In this document: piece by piece, positions 30,837 to 40,883 of the stretch
How the letters are laid out: every line of letters begins with the position of its first letter
How positions within the stretch are numbered: position 1 is the first letter of the stretch
Assembly: GCA_018269055.1 (NCBI GenBank)
Contig: JAFDVI010000024.1
Location: forward strand, 310,001 to 374,000
Reading direction: 5' to 3'
DNA length: 64,000 nt
Source of the DNA: Acidobacteriota bacterium
GTDB taxonomy: Bacteria; Acidobacteriota; Blastocatellia; RBC074
The notes under the pieces: model-generated
The model's database searches: none
The model's input: only the letters and a program-made list of their open reading frames with translations
Told to the model about the DNA's origin: nothing
Made by a program: the position numbers and the translations under genes

Positions 30837-32234
30837 ATGTCTAATCGATTCTTACTATTTCTTGCCATGATGATTTGCGCTTATGCTTTTAGCCAGGACA
30901 TCTTGGCGCAAGACTCGCGGTTTTATGTCCAGCGTCAACGAATCAACGAAAAAGCCAATCTGTTGACCATCTTTGGCAAACTCGATTCGCCGAATGAGGA
31001 CATTCCCTTGGTGAGTGTCTTGTTTGAAACCCAGGGCGATGACAATCCGTCGAACGATCGTCCGCGTTATCTCTGGTCTTTGACGTACGCTCCACCGACC
31101 GTCAAGCAACGAGTCGCAGCGGCAATTCCATTTTTTTATCACCGCTCAACAAGCAAACAGGTTTGGAAAAACAAACAAGCGCCTCCGCCGATTTTCGACT
31201 TCAAAGCTTCGCGCTGGCGCACAATTGCTCGCGGTTTATGGCGCCTCGCCCAACTTTCTTTGATTGACGATCAGGGATTTCTGTTTCGCGCCGTGCCGCG
31301 CAGTTATGGCCGCAACGCCCGGGACCACCGACAAGGTCACCTGCAACGCACGCTCACGATTCTTTACTCACTGGAATCGAACGGCGAAGTTGAATCTGCA
31401 ATTCCCACTGCCCAGCTTCAGGAATTACGAGCGCGACTGGCAATCAGCGGCGGTTGGTTCAACGGTTTGATCAAACGCGAAGCCCTGTCAAAAGTCGCTC
31501 AGAAAAATCGCAGCCATTGGGAACAGGCCCGCGGGCGCAACTGGGAGTTGTTGCGACAACGCGCAGAAGCCGAGGGTTTGTATTTTGAACCGTTGATATT
31601 TACTGATGGCGCTCCGACGCACGCCATTTTGTGGGTTGCGCGGCAGGATTTACGTAACCAAGCAAACCGCAAATTCGACAATCGCTTTTTGAATATCGCC
31701 AACCCTTACGATGACAAACGACTGCTTGAATGGAACGGTTATGTTGACGTTCGCTGGCTGGACGAAAACAACCGCCAGGTTGAACCTGATACTTCGGGCG
31801 CAAATCGCATCGAATTGATTCCTTTGGCACTTTATGGATTGGATCATCCGCGTATTCCCATTCTGCTGATTGATTTTCGCGATGAATCAAATGCCAAAGT
31901 CCGCGAAATTTCCCGGCGTGTGACGGATGATCTGGCGCATACGGTATTTCGCATCTCGCCGGCGCGTAACTTTTCGTTTTGGGCAGTGAAAAAAACTTTT
32001 GACCTGATGACAAAACGGCTTGGAAACGATTTCAACCAACCCTCTCGCTTGAAAAGTTATGCTGAACTGGATTTGCTGTTGATGCTGGACGATTCGATTG
32101 CCCCACCACTGCGCGCCGAACTGATGAAAGGATTGCGCGGGATGACAATCAACCCGATGGAAAATAGTTTGCGAATGGATACCCGTCTGGCGCATGCCAA
32201 TTACGAAGCTTTGCTGAAAAGCTTGAGAAAATAG
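30837..32234 (+). CDS. Exported protein of unknown function
   Basis: A 465-residue protein not matched to a known family. The signal peptide covers about residues 1-24 (QDILAQD). The mature part is rich in Arg, Trp and aromatics, with no repeats, no extra membrane segments and no clear catalytic motif. A Trp/Arg-rich stretch around 120-150 (FDFKASRWRTIARGLWRLAQL) and ILLIDFRDESNAKVREI near 345 stand out. It ends 2 bp before an exported alkaline-phosphatase-superfamily gene, so the two are probably co-translated and functionally linked. Confidence 0.7.
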   Translation: MSNRFLLFLAMMICAYAFSQDILAQDSRFYVQRQRINEKANLLTIFGKLDSPNEDIPLVSVLFETQGDDNPSNDRPRYLWSLTYAPPTVKQRVAAAIPFFYHRSTSKQVWKNKQAPPPIFDFKASRWRTIARGLWRLAQLSLIDDQGFLFRAVPRSYGRNARDHRQGHLQRTLTILYSLESNGEVESAIPTAQLQELRARLAISGGWFNGLIKREALSKVAQKNRSHWEQARGRNWELLRQRAEAEGLYFEPLIFTDGAPTHAILWVARQDLRNQANRKFDNRFLNIANPYDDKRLLEWNGYVDVRWLDENNRQVEPDTSGANRIELIPLALYGLDHPRIPILLIDFRDESNAKVREISRRVTDDLAHTVFRISPARNFSFWAVKKTFDLMTKRLGNDFNQPSRLKSYAELDLLLMLDDSIAPPLRAELMKGLRGMTINPMENSLRMDTRLAHANYEALLKSLRK

Positions 32235-32236
32235 TG

Positions 32237-34660
32237 ATGAGAAATTTTCGCAATTTCGCGCTCAGGCGGCAGGCTTTGCTGAGCGGTTTTTCTGTCTTAC
32301 TGGTAGTTGTTTTTCAACTTGCTGCGTTTGCCCAAGCCAAACGCATCGTCGTCATCAAAGCCGACGGTTTGTCTTACGACCACATCGAACGCTTTGTTGC
32401 GGAGCGAGATTCGGCAACCGGCGAAAGTTTGCTGCCTGCTATCAAACGCATCTTTTACGACAACGGAGCGAGATTGCAGAACTTTTACGTGCGAGGCATT
32501 TCGCTTTCCGCGCCATCCTGGTCGTTGCTGGATACGGGGCAGCATCTGCAAATTAAAGGCAATGTCGAATACGACCGTTACACTTTGAGAACTTACGATT
32601 ACCTGAACTTCTTTCCGTTTTACTTTGGCTATTTGCGCTTTCAGCAAGTGGATAAAATCGGCACGGAAGTAATGGACAGCGTGGGCATTCCGCTGCTTTT
32701 CGACGCTTTCGATTACCGTCAGAGATATCAAAGCTATCAATTGTTTCAGCGCGCCGCGCGTTGGACGACGATGCTTGATGCGCCGAAGTCATATTTTGCC
32801 GAAAAGCCTTTGCGCGACCTGGCTGGCGAATGGTCAGGTGGGATAGATTTTCGCGGAGCAATAACCGAACAGTACGAGCGCGACGTGATCCAGAGATTGA
32901 ACGATCCGAACATCAAATATCTGGACATCTTTACCGCCGAATTCGATCACGTAGCGCACCTGCACCGCGACCGTGCCAGTTTGCTTGCCGCGCTGCAAAA
33001 TATTGACGCGATGGTTGGCCGCGTCTGGCAGGCAATCGAATGCAGCCCGCTGCGAGAGGAAACTGTGCTGATTCTGCTTTCCGACCACAGTCTGAACACA
33101 GACGAGCGCACGTACAGCCAGGGTTACAACCTGGTCCGCCTGTTTAACAGTGCAGCAGGCGGATCACACCACGTTGTCACGGACCGTTATCCGATGAGCG
33201 CGTATCAGTTCAAAGGTTTCAACCCGCTGGTGAACATCGTCGTCACCGAATCCAAAGACTCGTTTTATCTGAAAGGCGAAGCCAGGAAATATCCGACGGC
33301 GCTGATGGACTTGGACGGTAACGAACGCGCGGCTGTTCACTTGAGAAACAGCGATCTGAATGCATTGCACATTCTGTTGCTGCAACTGAAAAGCAAAAAG
33401 TTATCGCCTGACCAGCGCGCAGCCGCGACCGAATCGTTTTTCCAAATCATAGAGCGCAATCGCTCGCGCTGGACAATGACATTGACCGAGCTTCAAGAGG
33501 AACTCGGCGCGTTGAGCCGGTTCATTGAACTGCAGGAAAAACTTTATCGCGCTCAGCCAAAAGATTTTTCAGAGACAGATAAAGAAACGGGGCGCGACAA
33601 AGAAGCCCGGCGAATCCTCGCTCGGCTGAATCAGGCGCGAGAAGATGAGACGGCATATTCCTCCTACCTGAGAACGCTGCAGAATCTATTGGCGCTCAAT
33701 CGCGCAAGCTTCAACCCGTCAAAAATCAAAATTGAGGACTTGATCGCGCCACGAGCGATGGGCGAACCCAACTCGATTTATCAGCTACAAAATTATGTTG
33801 CCAGCTTTTCGCCACTCGTCACAGTCAACTATTTTTCCCTGCTGACGAGTCTTAAAGTTCGCAACAATGTTCAAGCCGGAGTTGACTCTCATCCGGTGGA
33901 TTTTGTTGCTGTACGAATCCCGCTGGAAGAAATCTCGCCTGCACTACTTGCATACGAACAACCGGATCAGGATGCCATCTGGCTTTATGGCGGCGAAGAA
34001 ATGCAAGCGTTGATTCTGGCGCGCCAGTCTAAAAGCGATGAATTGCTGTTGCGGTATTTGCCGGTGGCACAGCTGAGGCAAGATAGCACTCGCAAAATTC
34101 AATTTCAGCGAATCCGCTGGCAATCAAAATTGCCGTTGAAAATCTGGGAAGATGAAAAGCTGCGCATTGCCGGTGGTCGCGAAGATTGGTTGAACTGCTG
34201 GCACTCGGAGCTTGATTGGTTCCGCGCCATTCACGAAACAAAATACGCCAACGCATTGATTGGTTTGCATGAGCATCTGGCGCTTCACGAACCGCCGCTG
34301 AGCGCGGACAACTCGCCGGAAGGAAAATTGCTGCGCCGGTTTTGGCTGCGCCAACGGCGATTGACCGAAGCGGATTTGCTGGTGCTGGCCAACGATCATT
34401 GGAACTTCAACGTGCGCGATTTCAATCCGGGCGGCAATCACGGTTCTCTGTTTCGTGTTTCCACACATTCAACGCTGATGTTTGCAGGCGGAGCACGAAC
34501 CGGCGTCCCCAAAGCTTCCCTGATTACCGAACCCTATGATAGCCTCAGCTTTGTTCCGACGATCTTTGCGCTGATGGAAAAACTGCCAAGCGCGGAATTT
34601 CAACAGCGCAGTTCCCAATTCTTTCCGGGTCGAATCATCAAAGAAGTAATTTCACGCTGA
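32237..34660 (+). CDS. Exported alkaline-phosphatase-superfamily hydrolase
   Basis: An 807-residue enzyme with a signal or anchor segment (about residues 12-33). The fold motifs are metal-ligand Asp43 in VVIKADGLSYDH, the probable nucleophile Ser91 in ISLSAPSWSLLDTG, Asp-His in EFDHVAH (about 236), Asp-His in LLSDHSLN (about 281) and a late His in PGGNHGSLFRVSTH (about 733). The spacing matches nucleotide pyrophosphatase/phosphodiesterase or sulfatase-like enzymes with a large insertion between the halves (about 330-700). The substrate is not deducible. It lies 2 bp after the unknown exported gene and 8 bp before the GGT gene. Confidence 0.78.
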   Translation: MRNFRNFALRRQALLSGFSVLLVVVFQLAAFAQAKRIVVIKADGLSYDHIERFVAERDSATGESLLPAIKRIFYDNGARLQNFYVRGISLSAPSWSLLDTGQHLQIKGNVEYDRYTLRTYDYLNFFPFYFGYLRFQQVDKIGTEVMDSVGIPLLFDAFDYRQRYQSYQLFQRAARWTTMLDAPKSYFAEKPLRDLAGEWSGGIDFRGAITEQYERDVIQRLNDPNIKYLDIFTAEFDHVAHLHRDRASLLAALQNIDAMVGRVWQAIECSPLREETVLILLSDHSLNTDERTYSQGYNLVRLFNSAAGGSHHVVTDRYPMSAYQFKGFNPLVNIVVTESKDSFYLKGEARKYPTALMDLDGNERAAVHLRNSDLNALHILLLQLKSKKLSPDQRAAATESFFQIIERNRSRWTMTLTELQEELGALSRFIELQEKLYRAQPKDFSETDKETGRDKEARRILARLNQAREDETAYSSYLRTLQNLLALNRASFNPSKIKIEDLIAPRAMGEPNSIYQLQNYVASFSPLVTVNYFSLLTSLKVRNNVQAGVDSHPVDFVAVRIPLEEISPALLAYEQPDQDAIWLYGGEEMQALILARQSKSDELLLRYLPVAQLRQDSTRKIQFQRIRWQSKLPLKIWEDEKLRIAGGREDWLNCWHSELDWFRAIHETKYANALIGLHEHLALHEPPLSADNSPEGKLLRRFWLRQRRLTEADLLVLANDHWNFNVRDFNPGGNHGSLFRVSTHSTLMFAGGARTGVPKASLITEPYDSLSFVPTIFALMEKLPSAEFQQRSSQFFPGRIIKEVISR

Positions 34661-34668
34661 GGACGATT

Positions 34669-36339
34669 ATGCTTCGCAAAGCGGCAACGATCCTGACGAT
34701 CATTCTTTTCGTTTCGGTGATTTCTGTGAATTCTCAAAATTCCATGGGTGACAAACCGGCCAAAGGCGGCGGGCGAACACGTTCCGCCGTGCGGGCGATG
34801 AACGGAATGGTGGCGACCAGCCAACCGTTGGCTTCCGCCGCAGGGCTTCGCATTTTGCAGCAAGGCGGCAACGCCGTTGATGCCGCTGTTGCCGCCGTCG
34901 CAGTGCTATGCGTCGTCGAACCGATGATGGTCAGTCCCGGTGGCGATCTGTTCGCGCTGGTGTGGGATGCGAAGAAAAAAGAGTTGAAGGCGCTCAATGC
35001 CAGCGGGCGTTCGCCCAAAGCCATCAGCATTGATGAATTGAAAAAGCGCGGCCTGACGAAACTTCCTCAACATGGAATTCACTCTGTGACTGTGCCGGGT
35101 GCGGTGGACGGCTGGGCAAAATTGCTGGAACGATACGGCACGATGAAGCTGTCGCAGGTTTTGCAACCAGCGATTGAATATGCCGAGCACGGCTTCCCTG
35201 TCACGGATGTCATTTCCGCTGATTGGGATAATGCGCTTCAGCACAAAGCTAACGCCGATTTTGCCGCCACGTTTTTGCCCAATGGCAGACCGCTCGCGCC
35301 GGGCGAAATCTTCACCAACAAAAACCTGGCGAATTCGTTGAAACTCATCGCCGCTCAAGGCCGCGACGTGTTTTACAAAGGCGAGCTCGCCGCAAAGATC
35401 GTCAAATTCGCCCAAGCGCAAGGTGGTTTTCACACAGCCGAAGATTTCGCCAATCACACCTCGAACTGGCTCGACCCGATCAGCACGAACTATCGCGGTT
35501 ATACGGTCTACGAATTGCCGCCGAACAATCAGGGTTTGGCCGTGCTGGAAATGCTGAACATTCTGGAAGGATACGATGTGCGTTCGCTGGGCCATAACTC
35601 GGCGGAATATCTGCACTTGCTGGTCGAAGCGAAAAAGCTGGCTTACGCCGACCGCGCCTGGCACATTGCCGACCCGGCGTTTTACCAGGCTCCGCTGGAT
35701 AAGTTGCTGTCGAAGGATTACGCCGCCGAACTTCGCAAAAAGATTGATGTGAATAAAGCCGGAAGCGACACGCCGCCCAGTTCACGCGGCGGTGAAGACA
35801 CCGTATATTTGACCGTCGTAGATAAAGATCACAACGCGGTTTCGTTTATCCAGAGCATCTTCAGCGCCTTCGGTTCCGGCCTGGTTGCGGGCGACACCGG
35901 CATTGTGCTCCACAACCGCGGCGCAGGCTTTTCATTTGATCCAAACAATCCGAACAAACTCGAAGGCGGCAAGCGCCCGTTTCATACTTTGATTCCGGGG
36001 ATGGTTTTTCATGACGGCAACTTGTGGCTGACGTTTGGTGTGATGGGCGGCGATATGCAGGCGCAGGGCCACGCGCAGGTACTGCTGAACCTGATTGATT
36101 TCGGCATGGACGTGCAACAGGCGGGCGAACAGGCGCGCTTCCGGCATTTTGAAAGCGGCTTGGCGCTCGAATCCGCCATCGGCGACGACGTGCGGAAAGC
36201 TTTGCAGGCCAAAGGTCACAAGCTGACTCCCGCGCCGGGAATGTTTGGTGGTTATCAGGCAATTATGATTGATCCAAAAACCGGAGCGCTGTTCGGCGGT
36301 TCCGATCCGCGCAAAGATGGTTGCGCGATGGGGTGGTAA
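34669..36339 (+). CDS. ggt: Exported gamma-glutamyltranspeptidase-like enzyme
   Basis: A 556-residue Ntn-hydrolase with a signal peptide (about residues 1-23). The large-subunit signature is ASAAGLRILQQGGNAVDAAVAAV. The autoprocessing and nucleophile Thr lies in GGEDTVYLTVVDKDHNAVSFIQS (about residue 380), and the small-subunit motif IVLHNRGAGFSFDP follows. The DTVYLTVVD form resembles the YwrD-like branch more than the classical TTHYSVVD form. It would hydrolyse or transfer gamma-glutamyl groups in the periplasm. The preceding gene ends 8 bp upstream. Confidence 0.9.
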   Translation: MLRKAATILTIILFVSVISVNSQNSMGDKPAKGGGRTRSAVRAMNGMVATSQPLASAAGLRILQQGGNAVDAAVAAVAVLCVVEPMMVSPGGDLFALVWDAKKKELKALNASGRSPKAISIDELKKRGLTKLPQHGIHSVTVPGAVDGWAKLLERYGTMKLSQVLQPAIEYAEHGFPVTDVISADWDNALQHKANADFAATFLPNGRPLAPGEIFTNKNLANSLKLIAAQGRDVFYKGELAAKIVKFAQAQGGFHTAEDFANHTSNWLDPISTNYRGYTVYELPPNNQGLAVLEMLNILEGYDVRSLGHNSAEYLHLLVEAKKLAYADRAWHIADPAFYQAPLDKLLSKDYAAELRKKIDVNKAGSDTPPSSRGGEDTVYLTVVDKDHNAVSFIQSIFSAFGSGLVAGDTGIVLHNRGAGFSFDPNNPNKLEGGKRPFHTLIPGMVFHDGNLWLTFGVMGGDMQAQGHAQVLLNLIDFGMDVQQAGEQARFRHFESGLALESAIGDDVRKALQAKGHKLTPAPGMFGGYQAIMIDPKTGALFGGSDPRKDGCAMGW

Positions 36340-36435
36340 GCTTAAAAGCCGTCGGCGGCACTTGAGCTTTTGGACGAATCGGTAGACCATCCGCTCACTA
36401 CAAAACCCTTTTTCTCAAACCTGGAGGACACAGCA

Positions 36436-37758
36436 ATGAAAGAGAAGACAGCATCAACTTCTGACCAGTCCGTTTCGCGGCGCAAATTTGTCAAAACTTC
36501 GGCGGCTGCGGGAGCGGGATTATTGATCGTTCCAGCGGCGACTGCATTTGGTTCGGTGGCCAATTCATCGTTGGGATTGGGCATCATCGGGTGCGGAGGT
36601 CGCGGCAATTATGACGGCGGGGAATTTCTGAACAACACCGAAGTTCGCGTGACCGCGTTGATGGATGTGTTTGAAGACCGGTTGCAATCCACCCGCACCA
36701 ACCTGAGCAAGCTGGCGGAATCAAAAGGCCGCCCGGCAATTTCCGAATCCAATTTGTTCAAAGGCCACAAGTCGTACGAAAAACTGGTGCAATCGAAAGA
36801 CGTGGATCTGGTGCTGGTCACCAGCCCGCCGTATTTCCACCCTGAGCATCTGGAAGCCGCCGTCAGCGCAGGCAAACACGTGTATTGCGAAAAACCCGTC
36901 GCCACGGATGTCACAGGCTGCCTGAAAGTCAAAAACATCGGCAAGAAATACGACGGAAAAGTGAGCATGCACGTCGGTTTTCAGAAGCGGTACGACGAAG
37001 GTTACCGCGGAATGATCGAACGCATTCATAAAGGCGAAATCGGCGACATCATTCTGGGACAGACGTTTTATTACACGAACGATCTGGGTCGTCAGAACAA
37101 GCCGGGCATGTCCGAGTTGGAAGCCCGCATCCGCAATTGGGTGTTTGACCGCGCGCTGTCGGGCGACATCATCACCGAACAGAACATTCACATCATTGAC
37201 ATCGTCAACTGGGCGATGAAAACCACTCCGATCAAAGCCACTGGAACCTGTGGCCGCGCGTTGCGCAAAGAAGTCGGCGGCATTCCGGCGGATTATTTGT
37301 GCAGCGATCACTTTATCTTGACCTACACCTATCCGGGTGATGTCCACATCAGCTTCAATTCCAACCAGTTCAAAAACCGTGGCTATCGCCAGCAAGGGGA
37401 ACGCTTCTTCGGTACGAAAGGCGCGTCGGAATCCTTCCAGGGGGGGCCGGCCACCATCAACTACAACCAGTTGGAAGAAGGCCAAAAGACCGCCGACAAA
37501 GTGGATTGCGGTAAAGTGGATTTGCACGCTGCTGTCGGCACGAAAATGAAGGCCCTGGTTGCCAGCATTCAATCCGGCAAGTTCGATAACCAATGCGAAC
37601 AGGGAGCGGAAACGACGCTGACGACGATTCTGGGTCGCATGGCCGCGTACAAGGGGACGGAAGTCAGTTGGGACAAGATGATGAAGTCAGGCGAAAATTG
37701 GAATCTGAAGTTGAATCTGGATTCGCTCGGCGGCAATGGCGCTGTTTCGTTGAAGTAA
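36436..37758 (+). CDS. Tat-exported Gfo/Idh/MocA-family oxidoreductase
   Basis: A 440-residue NAD(P)-dependent oxidoreductase. The twin-arginine signal is SRRKFVKTSAAAGAGLL (about residues 15-32). The Rossmann motif is LGIIGCGGRGNYDG (about 47-60), and the EKP motif lies in HVYCEKPVATD. The C-terminal alpha/beta domain contains GDIITEQNIHIID. The ATG at 36436 has TGGAGG upstream. Family members act on sugars or sugar derivatives, and exported versions with Tat signals are common in Acidobacteriota and Planctomycetota. The substrate is unknown. A strong terminator follows. Confidence 0.88.
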   Translation: MKEKTASTSDQSVSRRKFVKTSAAAGAGLLIVPAATAFGSVANSSLGLGIIGCGGRGNYDGGEFLNNTEVRVTALMDVFEDRLQSTRTNLSKLAESKGRPAISESNLFKGHKSYEKLVQSKDVDLVLVTSPPYFHPEHLEAAVSAGKHVYCEKPVATDVTGCLKVKNIGKKYDGKVSMHVGFQKRYDEGYRGMIERIHKGEIGDIILGQTFYYTNDLGRQNKPGMSELEARIRNWVFDRALSGDIITEQNIHIIDIVNWAMKTTPIKATGTCGRALRKEVGGIPADYLCSDHFILTYTYPGDVHISFNSNQFKNRGYRQQGERFFGTKGASESFQGGPATINYNQLEEGQKTADKVDCGKVDLHAAVGTKMKALVASIQSGKFDNQCEQGAETTLTTILGRMAAYKGTEVSWDKMMKSGENWNLKLNLDSLGGNGAVSLK

Positions 37759-37788
37759 TAGAATCTCCAACTTTTCAACACGAACGTC

Positions 37789-37837
37789 AAAGGATCGAAG
37801 GAGCAAAGAAAGATTGCTCCTTCGATCCTTTATTTTT
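37789..37837. terminator. Strong bidirectional terminator
   Basis: A perfect 18-bp inverted repeat (37789-37806 and 37814-37831, loop AGAAAGA) is followed by ATTTTTG. It separates the plus-strand oxidoreductase gene from the minus-strand operon that ends at 37855. Confidence 0.92.
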
Positions 37838-37854
37838 GCGTTCGGCAGGTTTTC

Positions 37855-38796
37855 TTACGATGCTTCAATCTCGGCGATTTCTTCGTTGCTCAGCCGGAAT
37901 TCCATCGCGCCAATGATGCCGCCGACTTGTTCGGCATTTCGGACGCCAACAATTGCTCCCGTCACGACCGGATTCGCCAGCACCCAAGCAAGCGCCGCTT
38001 CGCCAGCCGAACGGTTGTGGCGCGCGGCGATTTCTTTCAGCTTTTCGGCAATGTTCAAATTCCGCGTCAGCAAGGGTTCCTGAAACTGCGGGCTGCGGCG
38101 ACGCCAGTCGTCTTCAGGAAGATTTTCGACACGCTCGCGAGTCATCGCGCCGGTCAGCATCCCTGAACCCATTGGCGAATACGCGATTACGCCAACGCTG
38201 TGAACAGAACAGAACGGCAAAACTTCGGCTTCGATTTCGCGGCGGATCAGCGAGTACGGCGGTTGCAGCGAGGTAATTGGCGCGATTTTCTGCGCGCGGC
38301 ACAACTGTTCGGCGTTGAAGTTGGATACGCCAATCCAGCGTACCTTGCCTTCTTCTTTTAGTTTCGCGAGTGTTTCCCAACCTTCTTCCACATCTTCGTC
38401 AGGTTCGGGCCAGTGAATTTGGTACAGGTCAATCACGTCCACATTCAGCCGTCGTAAACTGGCTTCACATTCCTGGCGGATTGAATCCGCTTTGAGCGAT
38501 TTCACGATCTGGCGATTTTCATCCCACCTACGTTCGCATTTGGTAAACACAAAGGGTTTGTTTGCGCGACCGGCCATTGCTCTGGCCACAACTTCTTCCG
38601 AATGGCCCAAACCATACACGGCAGCCGTGTCTATCCAGTTCATTCCAGCGTCGAGCGCCGCGTGAATCGCCGAAATGGAATCGTCGTCATCCTGCAGGCT
38701 CCAGGCAAAAGCCCAGCCCGCGCCGCCCATCGCCCAAGCGCCAATGCCGAGTGGAGTGATTTGCAAATCGCTATTTCCAAGCTGTTTGGTATTCAT
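37855..38796 (-). CDS. Aldo/keto reductase
   Basis: A 313-residue AKR-family TIM-barrel oxidoreductase. The expected tetrad is Asp and Tyr in WIDTAAVYGLGHSEE, Lys in VFTKCERRW and His in YQIHWPEPDED. Cofactor-binding segments are GVSNFNAEQL, YSPMGSGMLTG and GAIVGVRNAEQV near the C-terminus. The gene lies 12 bp after the FAD-binding subunit gene and is the last of a long minus-strand run. The substrate is unknown. Confidence 0.93.
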   Translation of the reverse strand: MNTKQLGNSDLQITPLGIGAWAMGGAGWAFAWSLQDDDDSISAIHAALDAGMNWIDTAAVYGLGHSEEVVARAMAGRANKPFVFTKCERRWDENRQIVKSLKADSIRQECEASLRRLNVDVIDLYQIHWPEPDEDVEEGWETLAKLKEEGKVRWIGVSNFNAEQLCRAQKIAPITSLQPPYSLIRREIEAEVLPFCSVHSVGVIAYSPMGSGMLTGAMTRERVENLPEDDWRRRSPQFQEPLLTRNLNIAEKLKEIAARHNRSAGEAALAWVLANPVVTGAIVGVRNAEQVGGIIGAMEFRLSNEEIAEIEAS

Positions 38797-38808
38797 AAAG
38801 TCCGAAAT

Positions 38809-39675
38809 TTATGTCCGTATAAGTTGGTTTAGAAACTCTTCAATCAGATTCGCCGCAACAATGGCGCGATATTCTGCTGTCGAACGTACGTCATCAATCG
38901 GCTTCAATTCGTTCAACACTTCCGCTCGCACGGCTTTGATCGTTGTTGAATCAATCTTTTGAGCCTTCAGCGCCGCTTCAGTCTTCCAGGCCCTGACCGG
39001 AGTCGGAGCCACGCTGCCATAAGCTAGTCGAATGTCTTTGATCGTGCCGGAGTCAGCTTCTGCCATTGCCGCGATGCAGACTTTGGAAATGGCTTGGGCT
39101 TTGCGCGTGCCGACTTTGCGCAGGTGCTGTTTCCAGTTTGTTGTCGTGCGCGGCAGACGAATTGCGCGAATCAATTCGTCTTCGCGCATCACAGTGGTTT
39201 TATAGCCGGTGTGAAAGCTGTTGTAAGGAACAAGCCGCGAACCGCCGGATGAAATCAATTCCAGTTCGGCTTCGTAAACCAGCAATGCCGGGAGCGAATC
39301 TGCCGCCGGAGAAGCGTTGGCGATGTTACCGCCGAGCGTTCCGCGATTTTGAATGGCGACGGCTCCGGTCAGGCTGGCGGCTTCGCAGAGCATCGGAAAT
39401 TCCGCCTGCAAGACTTTGTTTTGCTGAATCTGGGAATAGGTCGTCCTCGCGCCAATCGTGACGTGGCTGTCGTCAATTTCAATTCCACCGAGTTCCGGCA
39501 ATCCCCACAAACTGACAAAGCGTTTGTGCGGCAACTTGCCCGCTTCCAGCAACACCATCAGGTCGGTTCCCCCGGCAAACGGTCGCCACACGCCCGGTTC
39601 ACCGCTGAGCAATTGCAACGTTTCGTTCAAACTTGCGGGAGTTTTCAGTTCATAATCGGGAAGATAGGCTCTCAT
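38809..39675 (-). CDS. Xanthine-dehydrogenase-type FAD-binding subunit, alone
   Basis: A 288-residue medium subunit of the molybdenum hydroxylase family (CoxM/XdhB type). FAD-binding motifs are [14 protein letters not shown] (about residues 30-43) and [19 protein letters not shown] (about 107-125). A C-terminal CO-dehydrogenase flavoprotein domain (about 180-285) follows. In most genomes the large molybdopterin and small iron-sulfur subunits are adjacent; neither is present here. The start overlaps the aminotransferase stop by 4 bp (ATGA). It may partner with subunits encoded elsewhere or be a repurposed flavoprotein. Confidence 0.9.
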   Translation of the reverse strand: MRAYLPDYELKTPASLNETLQLLSGEPGVWRPFAGGTDLMVLLEAGKLPHKRFVSLWGLPELGGIEIDDSHVTIGARTTYSQIQQNKVLQAEFPMLCEAASLTGAVAIQNRGTLGGNIANASPAADSLPALLVYEAELELISSGGSRLVPYNSFHTGYKTTVMREDELIRAIRLPRTTTNWKQHLRKVGTRKAQAISKVCIAAMAEADSGTIKDIRLAYGSVAPTPVRAWKTEAALKAQKIDSTTIKAVRAEVLNELKPIDDVRSTAEYRAIVAANLIEEFLNQLIRT

Positions 39676-40883
39676 CGGGTTTTCTCGGCGACCATCTGTT
39701 TGATCCGAACGATGGCTTCCTGTAACACATCCATTGAAGTTGCGTATGACAGGCGAAGATACCCTTCTGCGCCAAAGGCTCCGCCGTCGGTGCCAACCAC
39801 ACCATATTTCATCAACAACTCATCGGCGGCTTGTTTTGAGGTGGCAAATCCACACGCATTCATCAAACCTTTGATGTTTGGAAAAGCGTAAAACGCGCCT
39901 TCGGGCTGGCTGCACCGGATGCCGGGAATTTGATTCAGCGCCGGAATGAACCAGTTGGCTCGACGTTGGTATTCGGCCAGCATTTCTTTGACGGGTTCCT
40001 GCGTTTCGGTCAAGGCGGCAACAGCGGCTTTTTGCGCGATGGAAGCAGCCATTGTCGCCGACTGGCTTTGAATCTTCAGAATTTCCGTCACCCATTCTTT
40101 CGCGCCCAACGTAAAGCCAACGCGCCAGCCAGTCATTGCGTAAGTTTTTGACAGTGAACCGGCGATCAACACGCGCGAACGAAGCTCCGGTGGCAACGCG
40201 GCGGCGGAATTGACTTTGTGCGGAGCGTACACGAATTGCAAATAACATTCGTCTGAAATCACCCACATTCCATGTTCGACGCAAACCTCGATGATCTTTC
40301 GGAACTCCCCCCTGTCAATCACGCGGCCTGTGGGGTTTGAGGGCGAATTGATAATCAACAGTTTGGATTTCGGCGTGATGACCGCTTTGACCAGTTCGGC
40401 GGTCAGGTGAAAGTCCGTTGGTTCGGTATCAATCATTACCTTGTTGCCTTCGGCAAAGTTGACGATTTCCGGAAACGACACCCAGCATGGTTTTTCCAGC
40501 AACACGTCATCGCCAGGATTGATCAGCGAAACCGCGCCGCTGAAAATCGCCTGTTTGCCACCAACCGTAATGCAGCATTGATCCGCTGTGTAATCCGAAC
40601 CGAAATTGGAATTGATGTATTCGCACACCGCCTGGCGCAGCGGCAAGATTCCCGCCGAAGTTGTGTACTTGGTGAAGTTTTCGTCCAGCGCACGTTTGGC
40701 GGCGGCTTTGATGTGTTCCGGAGTTGGAAAATCCGGTTCGCCTACGCCGAGGTCAATGATCGTCATGCCTTGCGCGCGCAATTTGTCTGCCGCCATCACG
40801 ACGGCTGCGGTGGAAGATAGATGCGTGTTTTTGGCTCGATTGGAAGCCGGAAATGCAGTTGCGGGTGAAGCCGTTGAGTTCAT
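39672..40883 (-). CDS. Class I/II PLP-dependent aminotransferase
   Basis: A 403-residue aspartate-aminotransferase-like enzyme. Family motifs are [18 protein letters not shown], the PLP-stacking region [34 protein letters not shown], and the Schiff-base Lys in [14 protein letters not shown]. It resembles the bacterial class I aspartate aminotransferase group; the exact amino-acid substrate is not certain. It overlaps coaD by 4 bp upstream and the FAD subunit gene by 4 bp downstream, so these genes are translationally coupled. Confidence 0.92.
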   Translation of the reverse strand: MNSTASPATAFPASNRAKNTHLSSTAAVVMAADKLRAQGMTIIDLGVGEPDFPTPEHIKAAAKRALDENFTKYTTSAGILPLRQAVCEYINSNFGSDYTADQCCITVGGKQAIFSGAVSLINPGDDVLLEKPCWVSFPEIVNFAEGNKVMIDTEPTDFHLTAELVKAVITPKSKLLIINSPSNPTGRVIDRGEFRKIIEVCVEHGMWVISDECYLQFVYAPHKVNSAAALPPELRSRVLIAGSLSKTYAMTGWRVGFTLGAKEWVTEILKIQSQSATMAASIAQKAAVAALTETQEPVKEMLAEYQRRANWFIPALNQIPGIRCSQPEGAFYAFPNIKGLMNACGFATSKQAADELLMKYGVVGTDGGAFGAEGYLRLSYATSMDVLQEAIVRIKQMVAEKTR

